The notes beneath the pieces were generated by a model. The model was not told the DNA's origin, made no database searches, and saw only the letters and a program-made list of their open reading frames with translations. A stretch of DNA of 64,000 nt. Origin: Pseudomonas fluorescens Q2-87. GTDB taxonomy: Bacteria; Pseudomonadota; Gammaproteobacteria; Pseudomonadales; Pseudomonadaceae. Below, in pieces: positions 48,925 to 57,071 of the stretch. Location of the stretch: contig NZ_CM001558.1 of the NCBI RefSeq assembly GCF_000281895.1, positions 5,770,556-5,834,555 of the forward strand, in the 5' to 3' direction. Both the position numbers and the translations under genes were made by a program. Numbering within the stretch: the first letter of the stretch is position 1; every line of letters starts with the position of its first letter.

Positions 48925-49374
48925 ATGATGTCGTTGAAGAAGATCGCCGTAACCGCCGCCCTGTTGCTCAGCACCCTGCCGACCCTCAGCCAGGCTCGTG
49001 ATACCGCCCTGTACCTGCCGTTCGACAAAGTCGTCGCCGAAGCCATCCGCACCGGCAAGATCGACGGCAGCGTGAAGTTCTACCTGGCCGGCAACAAACC
49101 GGCCGGCACCGTCACCGTGATCAGCCCGGGTGCCGTGACCAACAAGAAAACCAACGCGTTCAACAAGTCCGATGAAGTGGCTTGCGAATGGGTGCTGCAA
49201 TCGGCCCTGATCACCCTGCACCAGGCCGCCAAGAATGCGGGCGCCAACGCCGTCACCAACATCGTCAGCTTCTACAAGAGCAACGAGCGCAAAGACCCTA
49301 CCACCTACGAATGCCACGCCGGCGCGATCATGGCGGGCGTTGCGTTGAAAGGGGACTTGGCGAAGGTGCAATAA
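48925..49374 (+). CDS. Secreted protein of the 'excinuclease ATPase subunit' misnamed family
   Basis: A 149-residue exported protein with signal peptide (about 1-24, cut near SQA-R). The mature domain contains VKFYLAGNKPAGTVTVIS, ACEWVLQSALITLHQAAK, then GANAVTNIVSFYK, a YbjQ-like layout. The database name I recall for such proteins (excinuclease subunit) is a misannotation, since no ATPase motif is present. It follows the last arylpolyene gene by 37 bp with an AAGGAG site and may ride on the same transcript. Function unknown. Starts at ATG 48925 or 48928. Confidence 0.75.
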   Translation: MMSLKKIAVTAALLLSTLPTLSQARDTALYLPFDKVVAEAIRTGKIDGSVKFYLAGNKPAGTVTVISPGAVTNKKTNAFNKSDEVACEWVLQSALITLHQAAKNAGANAVTNIVSFYKSNERKDPTTYECHAGAIMAGVALKGDLAKVQ

Positions 49375-49381
49375 GCCCGAC

Positions 49382-49545
49382 CGCTATCGCAAGCAAGCTC
49401 GTTCCCACAGGGGACCTGTGTCGAACACAGATTCCTTGTCCGCTGAAAGTCCAGTGTGGGAGCGAGCCTGTTCACGAAGAGGCCGTCACATCCAACATCC
49501 TTGCAAGCCAAACCACCGCTATCGCGATCAAGCTCGCGCCCACAG
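49382..49545. repeat. Cluster of three degenerate REP units
   Basis: Three diverged GTGGGAGC-family units (49382-49410, 49454-49480, 49517-49545) fill most of the 319-bp gap before the large toxin-like gene. Each differs from consensus at several bases. No gene was seen in the gap. Confidence 0.7.
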
Positions 49546-49693
49546 CAATTGTGGTTCCGCAGGCCTGTAGCGTCCTGGCGGAAGGAATTTTCATACCCTT
49601 GCCGGCACCGTTGCGTGCGGTATCTATGTACCACCTCGCCTTCGCCTTTTTTCAATAGGTTGTCTCTTCCAAACAATTTCTCAGGAAGAGAAC

Positions 49694-52600
49694 ATGCCGC
49701 AAGACAACCCGCTACAGGCCGCCAGCGCCACAGACCCAAGCGCCCTGCTGATGCATCAGCTGAAGGCCTCGCAGCAGCAAATGATCCGGCTGAACGACGC
49801 CGTCCCACGCTTCTCGAAGGTAGCGACGCGACATCTGGATTACTGGCTCAAGAGAGCTTTCCCCGCCCTATCGGGCCAGTTCACCCTCAACGAAATACTC
49901 GTCTGCCGGCTGCAAACCGGCGATGGACCCGCGTCGCAGCGAACGGTAATGGACACGGTCGCCCTCGACACACTTTTCTGGCGCTCGGTCGCCGGTAAGG
50001 TGAATGCGCGAGAGCTCTTCGACGATTTGGCCAATATCAATATCGTCACGAACAAAGACGATGCCACGCAGATGCCGATGGCCCTCAATAGCCTTGAAGC
50101 AAAAGCGGCAATCAAACAACTCATCAGCACTTCACCCGTTGTGCATGAACAACTGCTGACAGGCGCACTGGATGATTTCTGGAACAAGCCGCCCGATTTC
50201 AGCCCGAACCTCAACATCAACGATTGGCTGACTTTTGAACTGGGCATGCAACTCAAGGCCCAGGCGGATCTTCATCGGGTGGACGGAACGCTGAGCCTGC
50301 CGATGCACAAGGCGGTGACGGACCATGCGCTGTCGGGGCTGGACGCGGCGTCTCGCGCGAGGATGCCCGACAGCGATCGGCCTGGGGTGTACAGCCTGGA
50401 AATTACTCCCAAAGGGTGGTGGGCCAGCGTATCGATGCCGGCAGCCGTTGCGCTGACCCGGCATGACCGTGTCGAGGACTCGGGAAGCGCGGTGCTATAT
50501 AGGCCGGGTAATCCGCTGCGAGTGTACGAAGACTTGGCGGCACTCAAGGCCAGTCTGGCGGAGGATGAAGACAGCGCTGTGGACGCGGTGAATCTCACAC
50601 CCATTTCCGAAGACTTCCTCGCCCGCCTGGTCATGGACTTGCGATCAGTGCAAAAAACAGCCGTGGCCGAGGCAATGCTGAACGGTCCGGCAGAAGGCGA
50701 GGACATCACTGCCTGGATCGCCAGGGTGGACACTGCGGCAGACGTCGGGCAAAGGCTGGACCTGGCGGGCGCCATGGACGAGCGCGCGTTACGGTTGTAT
50801 CAGAAAAAACTCGACGACTGGCTGCGCGGCAATCCCAACGTCACTGGCAATGATCGCGTGGCCTGGTGGCGGGCGGTGCAAGACCTGCAATTCACCACGG
50901 TGGATGCGCCACCATTGCCGGACCCGGTGACACTGGCCACCCCTGAGGCCATTGCGGACCGCACCCGCACGTTGCTCGCCGGTTTCATCAAGGATAAATA
51001 CGCCCCGGTCGATCCTGATTCGGTGTCGCTGAGTATTCGCAAGCAGATCATCGACCCCAACGCGCCGACGGGCGAGTCGCCATTTGGCTCCGGGGTAGCG
51101 CTGGGCAAGGCGCAGGCAATGTATGAAGACCGCCGTTCCATGACCGAGTGGGCGATGTCCAACCTGACGCCGGACGAACGCAATGCGGCTCACACGACCG
51201 TCGAAGGGCCGTTGTCCTTCGCGCAGATTGTCGAAGTCATCGAACGGGCGAACGTCGGCGCCCGGCTACCGGCCGCAGTGCAGGTCGCGGCCCGGGAGCG
51301 CCAGGCAGAATGGATGCTGCTGAAGGCCAGGCAAATGCGTGCGCAGGCATGGGCAGCCCATATCTCAGGCGACTTTACGCAAGACAAGGACAACACCGGG
51401 CTGAACCTGGTGCTCTCGGCACTCGACAGTCCGGCCCCCGAGGATCGCCGCAAGGTCAATGGGCACGAGGTGGTGGTCCGACAGATTCAATGGGGCGATA
51501 GCGTGTTGAAAGAGCTGCTGGCCTTCGGGGTCAAAACCTTCGCCAGCCGGCCCTCGTTGACGCTGTACACACCTGGTGCGCCGGACGGCAAAATGTTCAG
51601 GGACATAGACGCCGGAAGCGACCGGGAGCTGGAAGCCGCCCTGGTAAAGACGCTCACGGCTTCGCTGGAAATGACCCGCTGGTTGATTGCGCAATTGCCC
51701 TTGATGGAGCAGGCCGATCAGCTTTCCAGCCTGGTGCCTGCATCGGAAAACCTGACACTCAACGAGAAAATCAAGAAAGTCACGCAGCCCACCCTCTCGT
51801 GGATAAAACACCGGGTACAGGATGATTTCGCCTTGAAAGTCGGGTCCCCGGTGGTTAAAGGCAACCTGCTCAAAACGCTGCACGAGACGCAAATCAGCCA
51901 CGCGCTCAAGACAGTTGATGCACTGACAGTAACAAACGCCGAACGCAACAGCGCGGCAGCCCAGGAGGGGCGCAGGAATGGTGTCGCGTTGCTGACGGGC
52001 GCGATGGCCATGTTTTATGCCGGCCGCCTGGGCGGGGTACTCGGGCGCGCGATACTGCCCGTTATGGCCGGTGGCGCCGCGGTGTCGGCAATAAAAGACG
52101 AGGGCGGCAGTTTCAGCCAGTGGACGAGCGATTTCATCAGTGGGCTGGGTGAAGTCCTGGTAGAGGCCGGACAGGACTTGATCATGGCTCGCGCGGCACG
52201 ACGCCGGGGCGACACTCGACCCCAACTGTCTCCCCTGCTCCGCATGCCTGATCCGGAACTCGGGCCATTCCTTTTAAGAGGCTTTGACGGCAAGGGGCTG
52301 ATTCCCGAAGGTCGCAACCTGTTCAGGGACGCGAACGGGCAAGGTTACTTGAAGCTGGAAAATGACTACTGCAAAACCGCAGTGCAAGAAAGCCAGCGGA
52401 TTATCTATTCGCCAAACAACCGTACCCACCAGCGGACCGTGACGTGGAAAAACGGTCGCTGGCAGATCGAGGCGCCGCAACGGTTGCTCGGTGGCGGAAT
52501 CGTACAGAGCCTATTGAATCGGACCCCGGAAACGTCGCAGCAGAGGACTTACAACGCATTGCTGGAAGGCGTGCTGGTCGATCATCATTGGCCTTCTTGG

Positions 52601-53758
52601 GAAGTGATGAATACGGCAAGAAGTGTCATCCATACGATGCCCGGTGAACTGGCCGAACGCATCCTGCACGAGAGCATGAATGACCTCGGCGTCAACGACA
52701 TCGACACCTATCGCTCGCTCTTGAGTCAAATCAACAGGCGCCTGCGAGGCCTCGCCCACCATAAAATCGCCCACGAAAAATTGCTTTATAAATTCAACGT
52801 CTGGCAGGCCATCGATTACTGCACCAAAGACATCGACTCACAGGTACGGGGGATCCAGCTTACTTCCGCCCAGAAAATAAAAATATTCGACATGACCCTG
52901 CCGCTCAAGAAAGAGCTTTTCGACAACGAGGGTAACTTCAAGATGATGATGTCCTCGTTGCCGGATAACCTTACCGGCGCGTTATTCATCACCATCATTC
53001 CCGACCAGGGAAAAAAGAAAGCGGCGATGACTAAGATCCAGAACGACATCAACGACGTGGTCAAAGCAGCGGAGAAGCGAGTCTGGGCAGAGCTGGGCGC
53101 TCTGTATTCGGGGGAGGGGCCCGAAGTTGAAGCCGCCAGGAATAAGTACAAAGCGACGCCCGAAAACTTCTTGGAATACAAAAAGAACAAGCTCAGCGCC
53201 TTCAGGGACGAGATGAAGAAACGGCACAAGCCCGGCCTGCTGACAGAACTGCGCAGTAACAGGATTCCCTACGTCATTGCCAACAGGGGCAAGTCGCAAC
53301 GAAAAACCCTGCTGGTGACGGGAGAGGACATTAGCAACTTCACGAAAGACCTCTCGAACTACGACGCCTTCGATATCGAGGTCGTGACCCAGGTCCGGAC
53401 GAAAAAGGTTCCCGGCAAGTCGCCCACCACCAGTACCCCTCCGGCCACCGCGCAGGCGTCGATTGCCACCGATAAATTCACGGTGAGCCTCAGCACACTG
53501 GCTGAAACCCAGATGTCTTATGACAACTTCCCCGAAGCAGCCAGGGCCAAGATCACCGAAATCATGGATGACATCCGAGCCGGCCGGGCCACGACAAAAC
53601 GCATCAACAAATATTACTGGTACGACATGGCCCAGCTATCCCCCGGCAGCGGCAGAGGCGCATGGCGCGCTGCGTTTGAACGCAAGGGCGATACTTGGGT
53701 GCTTCAAGGGTTTTACGACTACCACGCGAATAAACCTGCGACGGTCTGGGAAGGCTAA
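49694..53758 (+). CDS. Large DUF6543 (dermonecrotic toxin-like) protein with RelE-like C-terminal domain
   Basis: A 1354-residue protein of the giant Pseudomonas family whose N-terminal part is annotated as DUF6543/dermonecrotic toxin-like. I recognise the type from its start (RHLDYWLKRAFPALS), its size and the helical body. There is no Sec signal. A hydrophobic stretch lies at about 764-800 (ALLTGAMAMFYAG and VMAGGAAVSA), which could insert into a membrane. A Pro/Thr/Ser linker (about 1237-1257) leads to the last 97 residues, which resemble RelE/ParE-type RNase toxins: GRGAWRAAFERKGDTWVLQG matches the beta-strand core. That pairing of body and tail looks like a polymorphic toxin. No immunity gene follows directly. 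Start ATG with AGGAAGAG before it. Confidence 0.7.
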   Translation: MPQDNPLQAASATDPSALLMHQLKASQQQMIRLNDAVPRFSKVATRHLDYWLKRAFPALSGQFTLNEILVCRLQTGDGPASQRTVMDTVALDTLFWRSVAGKVNARELFDDLANINIVTNKDDATQMPMALNSLEAKAAIKQLISTSPVVHEQLLTGALDDFWNKPPDFSPNLNINDWLTFELGMQLKAQADLHRVDGTLSLPMHKAVTDHALSGLDAASRARMPDSDRPGVYSLEITPKGWWASVSMPAAVALTRHDRVEDSGSAVLYRPGNPLRVYEDLAALKASLAEDEDSAVDAVNLTPISEDFLARLVMDLRSVQKTAVAEAMLNGPAEGEDITAWIARVDTAADVGQRLDLAGAMDERALRLYQKKLDDWLRGNPNVTGNDRVAWWRAVQDLQFTTVDAPPLPDPVTLATPEAIADRTRTLLAGFIKDKYAPVDPDSVSLSIRKQIIDPNAPTGESPFGSGVALGKAQAMYEDRRSMTEWAMSNLTPDERNAAHTTVEGPLSFAQIVEVIERANVGARLPAAVQVAARERQAEWMLLKARQMRAQAWAAHISGDFTQDKDNTGLNLVLSALDSPAPEDRRKVNGHEVVVRQIQWGDSVLKELLAFGVKTFASRPSLTLYTPGAPDGKMFRDIDAGSDRELEAALVKTLTASLEMTRWLIAQLPLMEQADQLSSLVPASENLTLNEKIKKVTQPTLSWIKHRVQDDFALKVGSPVVKGNLLKTLHETQISHALKTVDALTVTNAERNSAAAQEGRRNGVALLTGAMAMFYAGRLGGVLGRAILPVMAGGAAVSAIKDEGGSFSQWTSDFISGLGEVLVEAGQDLIMARAARRRGDTRPQLSPLLRMPDPELGPFLLRGFDGKGLIPEGRNLFRDANGQGYLKLENDYCKTAVQESQRIIYSPNNRTHQRTVTWKNGRWQIEAPQRLLGGGIVQSLLNRTPETSQQRTYNALLEGVLVDHHWPSWEVMNTARSVIHTMPGELAERILHESMNDLGVNDIDTYRSLLSQINRRLRGLAHHKIAHEKLLYKFNVWQAIDYCTKDIDSQVRGIQLTSAQKIKIFDMTLPLKKELFDNEGNFKMMMSSLPDNLTGALFITIIPDQGKKKAAMTKIQNDINDVVKAAEKRVWAELGALYSGEGPEVEAARNKYKATPENFLEYKKNKLSAFRDEMKKRHKPGLLTELRSNRIPYVIANRGKSQRKTLLVTGEDISNFTKDLSNYDAFDIEVVTQVRTKKVPGKSPTTSTPPATAQASIATDKFTVSLSTLAETQMSYDNFPEAARAKITEIMDDIRAGRATTKRINKYYWYDMAQLSPGSGRGAWRAAFERKGDTWVLQGFYDYHANKPATVWEG

Positions 53759-53770
53759 GTGGAAAAATAA

Positions 53771-53860
53771 AGGATCGAGGTGAGCACCGATTGCCACGGC
53801 AAGCGCCGCCCCCCACACGGATAATTCTGAATATGCGGCGCCAGCCGTGGCAGCGATCCT
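53771..53860. promoter_or_regulatory. Extended nested hairpin upstream of queC
   Basis: TGCCACGGC (53792-53800) and GCGCCGC (53803-53809) pair with GCGGCGC (53835-53841) and GCCGTGGCA (53844-53852), a 16-bp stem with one 2x2 internal loop. An outer AGGATCG/CGATCCT pair (53771-53777 with 53854-53860) encloses it. AGGTGA (53778-53783) could also pair with TCACCT (53870-53875), crossing the outer stem. No T run follows, so a simple terminator is not the best explanation. Confidence 0.6.
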
Positions 53861-53934
53861 CAAACCGCTTCACCTGCCACCGAAAAACCAAATAGAGAAA
53901 GCGGAGTACGCAATTTCGGAAACGTCCCACAACA

Positions 53935-53974
53935 AGGTGTTGAGCTTCGAGCTACGGTCACTTCTTCAACACCT
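53935..53974. promoter_or_regulatory. Inverted repeat directly upstream of queC
   Basis: AGGTGTTGA (53935-53943) is the exact complement of TCAACACCT (53966-53974). An inner AGCT-TCG-AGCT hairpin lies in the loop. The repeat ends 17 bp before the queC ATG and shares the AACACCT core with direct repeats in front of the XRE gene, so it may be an operator, a leader structure, or both. Confidence 0.55.
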
Positions 53975-53991
53975 ATTGGGACAGGTCCAAA

Positions 53992-54693
53992 ATGAATGAA
54001 ATGAGAAAAAAAGCAGTCGTCGTTTTCAGCGGCGGCCAGGATTCAACCACTTGCCTGATTCACGCCTTGCCCCGGTACGACGAAGTTCATTGCATCACGT
54101 TCGACTACGGCCAACGCCACCGTGAAGAAATTGAAGTGGCGAAACGGCTCTGCAAAACCCTTGGCGTGACCGTACATAAAATACTGGATACCACGCTACT
54201 CAAGGAACTGGCCATCAGCAGCCTGACCCGCGATAACATTCCAGTACCTTCGGCAAACGAAGGCGATGGCCTGCCTAGCACTTTCGTACCCGGGCGCAAT
54301 ATTCTGTTTTTGACCCTGGCATCTATTTATGCGTATCAGGTGGGTGCGAAAACGCTTATCACCGGTGTGTGTGAAACCGACTTCTCGGGCTATCCGGATT
54401 GCCGCGATGCGTCTGTGAAGGCGCTGAACAACGCCATTGAACTGGGCATGGACTATCCCTTGCGCATCGAGACGCCCTTGATGTGGCTGAACAAAGCCCA
54501 AATCTGGGCGCTGGCCGATTATCACGGGCGGTTGGAGTTCATCGATCAACAGACACTGACATGCTACAACGGCATCAAGGGCAGTGGCTGCGGTGACTGC
54601 GCCGCCTGTCATCTGCGCGCAAAGGGCCTGAGCCACTACCTTGAAAGCCGGGTGGAGATCATGAACAGCCTGAAGACAAAACTGGATTTATAG
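53992..54693 (+). CDS. queC: 7-cyano-7-deazaguanine synthase QueC
   Basis: Converts 7-carboxy-7-deazaguanine and ammonia to preQ0 using ATP, the step before queuosine and other 7-deazaguanines. The 233-residue protein has the PP-loop SGGQDS at residues 13-18 and the four zinc cysteines Cys191, Cys200, Cys203 and Cys206 in [11 protein letters not shown], matching E. coli QueC in spacing. It seems fully functional. The other que genes are not in the window. It stands alone between a toxin-like gene and a convergent transporter/regulator operon, so it is possibly a second, acquired copy. Ribosome site is weak (GGGACAGG). Confidence 0.95.
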   Translation: MNEMRKKAVVVFSGGQDSTTCLIHALPRYDEVHCITFDYGQRHREEIEVAKRLCKTLGVTVHKILDTTLLKELAISSLTRDNIPVPSANEGDGLPSTFVPGRNILFLTLASIYAYQVGAKTLITGVCETDFSGYPDCRDASVKALNNAIELGMDYPLRIETPLMWLNKAQIWALADYHGRLEFIDQQTLTCYNGIKGSGCGDCAACHLRAKGLSHYLESRVEIMNSLKTKLDL

Positions 54694-54711
54694 GCCCAAC
54701 GCTCGAAGGGT

Positions 54712-54737
54712 AATGGGCTATGAGGCAATAGCCCATT
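54712..54737. terminator. Hairpin between convergent queC and transporter gene
   Basis: AATGGGCTAT (54712-54721) pairs perfectly with ATAGCCCATT (54728-54737), loop GAGGCA. It lies 18 bp after queC and 6 bp after the end of the facing gene. There is no long T run on either side. Confidence 0.5.
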
Positions 54738-54743
54738 GAGCTC

Positions 54744-55621
54744 TTATGCAGGCTGGGCACCGGTTACGTACTTTCTAAACAACGCCCTGACGCCATAGGC
54801 GGGTAGTACATTAAAAACAGCAAAACACATCTTTATCACTATTTGAACATAGACTATGTTTAAGATTTCCGAAACTGGCATCTTTCCATAAAATGCAATA
54901 AAGCAAAAAATATAGCTATCTATTATCACCGCAAAGAAGGTACTGAGAAAAACCCGCAAGAATAAATATCTAGAATTTGTGAGTTCTTTTATTCGACATA
55001 ACAAATAGGAATTCACATACTCAGAAAAAACGAAAGAAACCGACGACGCTACTAACACAGCTAGCACATGAGAGACAACCTCACTGTAGGGACCGTCAAG
55101 CTTCCAACCCGACAGTCCCGGAAGCCAACTGCTGCCACTTAATAAAACAAGAATAAACGCGTTACTTGCAAACCCAAACAGTATCGCCTTTCGTGCCAGC
55201 CTAAACCCATAAAACTCATTCAGCATATCCACCATAAGAAAAGTCAACGGATATAAAAAACACCTGGAGTAACCACCACATCGAAATATTCTATATAGAC
55301 AAGCTTTGCGGCGGAAATATTAGTAAAAATATATATCGCAAACAGCATCAAATTCAAAACCACGTAAATCAACCATGATCGTTCATGACGATCCCTGACC
55401 TCGTAAGCAGTCAGTGCTGTTCCGCCCGAATAGTATTTCTTATAAACCTCCCGAATTTCCGACTTATTTAAATCATCCACAACTTCACTACGCAATAAAT
55501 TCTCCAACTTTATTCTGATGACTTGTCCGGTTGCTATCACCATGATGATCGCGAGGCTTTTATGGTTGTCAAAGCCCAACAGCTTATATCTACTGTTCTC
55601 CATTCCTGGGCCATCAGCCAT
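54744..55621 (-). pseudogene. VUT/YhhQ-family queuosine-precursor transporter split by a -1 frame change
   Basis: Two adjacent frames together make one transporter. The first (from ATG 55621) encodes about 80 soluble residues, then the first membrane helix and the segment VVTPGVF before stopping at 55251-55249. The second continues the family pattern exactly as LYPLTFLMVDMLNEFYGFR, with about five more helices and the C-terminus at 54744. The join needs a -1 shift within a T6 run at about 55265-55260 (minus strand reads GGTGTTTTTTATATCC). Explanations are a disabled gene, a sequencing error in the homopolymer or programmed slippage. VUT proteins import preQ0/preQ1/queuine. It overlaps the upstream XRE gene by 8 bp. 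The DNA here is visibly AT-rich. Confidence 0.75.
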
Positions 55622-56210
55622 TGAAACGCTCCTCTATTATATCTCCAATCACAACAACTACATCCGGATCAACGCAAATCTCAGCAACGACGAAAAATCT
55701 GTCGATTACTTTATCGTACACCAGCTTTTCACTTTCTCTGGTCCATGCACCTTTCTTCACTATCAGTAAATCACCAGCATCATTCATCCCATTGATTTTG
55801 TTTTCCAATAAAACGCCTATCAAATTACACGCCGTGCCAAAATAATAAGTCAAGGAATGACTGATAATCAGCTCACCAATTCGCTTATTCATATTCTGAA
55901 TGACCTGGCTTTCCTTGATGATCGGCACCGCAGCAGGGTTCATATTTCCATACAAGGACACACTGCTCTCTATAATCTCCTTCTCTTCAAAATCCACCGT
56001 CTCTATTTCTTCATAAGAAACACCAAAAAAATCGGATATCTTACGAATAGTGGACTGCTGTACGTTAACAACCCGGCCTTCTAGGATGTTGTAGATAGTT
56101 GTTCTGGTCAAACCGCTCGCATTACACAAGGACAGCTGTGTTTCCCCACGGCTTTTTATAAGGTATCTAATATTATTCCGTAGCTTTTCTGTCCGATCTC
56201 TTTTAAACAT
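55614..56210 (-). CDS. XRE-type HTH regulator paired with the VUT transporter
   Basis: A 198-residue protein with an N-terminal Cro/C1-type helix-turn-helix (about residues 8-65; SLCNASGLTRTTIYNILEGR is the recognition region) and a C-terminal domain of about 120 residues I do not recognise, possibly a ligand sensor. The gene is AT-rich, unlike its surroundings, and runs into the transporter gene with an 8-bp overlap, so the two are co-translated. Direct AAACACCTT repeats lie 37-58 bp upstream of its start and related sequences precede queC. It is the natural candidate for regulating both, perhaps in response to a deazaguanine; this is inference. Confidence 0.72.
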   Translation of the reverse strand: MFKRDRTEKLRNNIRYLIKSRGETQLSLCNASGLTRTTIYNILEGRVVNVQQSTIRKISDFFGVSYEEIETVDFEEKEIIESSVSLYGNMNPAAVPIIKESQVIQNMNKRIGELIISHSLTYYFGTACNLIGVLLENKINGMNDAGDLLIVKKGAWTRESEKLVYDKVIDRFFVVAEICVDPDVVVVIGDIIEERFNG

Positions 56211-56246
56211 CTACGCCTCGCTACTTCCTTATAATCACAACAAATC

Positions 56247-56268
56247 AAACACCTTGACGAAACACCTT
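56247..56268. promoter_or_regulatory. Direct repeat upstream of the XRE gene, candidate operator
   Basis: AAACACCTT occurs at 56247-56255 and again at 56260-56268 (13-bp period). The nonamer AACACCTTG of the first copy is repeated, inverted, at 53933-53941 in front of queC. Confidence 0.5.
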
Positions 56269-56508
56269 CGAAAGTGATTTTCATAGGGTGGGGCATGTTA
56301 CACACCCTGCCTCTCAGAAAAAATACTTATATTTGAAATGCAGGGTATTTCCTACACACAAAGATCTTCGACTACGAATCGAGCGATATTTCTTACACCA
56401 CAAAAAGAAAACCCTGAAGGAACTTCATAGACTCAATACAAATGAATCATTTTTTTACATAGATGTTAAATAATTTGATGGGTGCCAAAGGTTTTTCTGC
56501 TAAATATT

Positions 56509-56521
56509 ACTGACCGTCAGT
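56509..56521. promoter_or_regulatory. Palindrome upstream of the DUF6124 gene
   Basis: ACTGAC-C-GTCAGT, a perfect 13-bp palindrome 62 bp before the DUF6124 start; position fits an operator or a promoter-overlapping site. Confidence 0.4.
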
Positions 56522-56583
56522 CAATACATAGTCCGGCTGGACAAATAAGAGTGACGCCCCTTAAATCTTGCAAGGAGCTCAAC

Positions 56584-56913
56584 ATGAACAGGACACCCCC
56601 CAACCTCCCTGAGTCCCCAGACTTCGACGACTCCCGAATGTACGACCCTGGCCGTCCCGAGCCTGCCAGTCATGTGTTCATGATCATTCCGGATGTCGAC
56701 ACCGAGTCCCTGCTTTGCCACGCCTGCGAAACCCTTACCTCGCTCAACGTCATGACCGCCGACCTCGCCTGCGAATTGCAAGGCCCACGGCGCAACGTGG
56801 CGCTGGCCATCCAACAGCTGGCCGTGTTGGGCGAGTTACTGGTCAACCGCGCCCTGGACAACCTGGCCCCGCCCCGAGGGCGCGCTGACGCACTGTTGAA
56901 CAACCAACGCTGA
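56584..56913 (+). CDS. DUF6124 family protein
   Basis: A 109-residue soluble protein with the family outline: Pro-rich N-terminus (TPPNLPESPDFDDSR), then IIPDVDTESLLCHACETL and a helical C-terminal part (NVALAIQQLAVLGELLVNRAL). Families of this kind occur in several copies per Pseudomonas genome, and their function is unknown. The start ATG 56584 has AAGGAG with good spacing. GC content is back to normal for the genome. Confidence 0.75.
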   Translation: MNRTPPNLPESPDFDDSRMYDPGRPEPASHVFMIIPDVDTESLLCHACETLTSLNVMTADLACELQGPRRNVALAIQQLAVLGELLVNRALDNLAPPRGRADALLNNQR

Positions 56914-57039
56914 GATGAAATCGCGGCCTACCGTACTGTGTCCATGCCGTGACCCAGCCGTTGGGAGGATGCCGATCAATTAAGCGAAATACCTTTGGGG
57001 GAGCGCCTGGTCAGTACCGGTGAGAATGGCTGTGCCGTC

Positions 57040-57064
57040 ATCGCGAGCAGGCTCGCTCTCACAG
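57040..57064. repeat. Single REP unit, slightly degenerate
   Basis: A lone GTGAGAGCGAGCCTGCTCG-type unit (minus strand), just after the end of the broken PAAR-like gene. Confidence 0.65.
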
Positions 57065-57071
57065 GCATTCC

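Larger units (their letters stand above)
56211..56583. other. AT-rich intergenic stretch
   Basis: 373 bp between the XRE gene and the DUF6124 gene. Apart from the direct AAACACCTT repeats and a palindrome ACTGACcGTCAGT at 56509-56521, I see nothing supported. The short frames present have no ribosome sites or protein-like sequence. Base composition is far more AT-rich than the flanks. Confidence 0.6.

Noticed and set aside
53930..53991. preQ1-I riboswitch before queC
   Set aside because: The expected short GC-rich P1 stem followed by an A-rich tail that forms the pseudoknot is not seen. The structure present is much larger and different.
55260..55266. Canonical X XXY YYZ slippery heptamer (T TTT TTA) in the transporter gene
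   Set aside because: The heptamer exists, but the incoming frame is GTT TTT TAT, so its phase is wrong for classical tandem slippage. I report the frame change only as unresolved.
56288..56473. A 61-codon frame in the AT-rich gap
   Set aside because: GTG start without ribosome site and no recognisable pattern; chance in AT-rich DNA.
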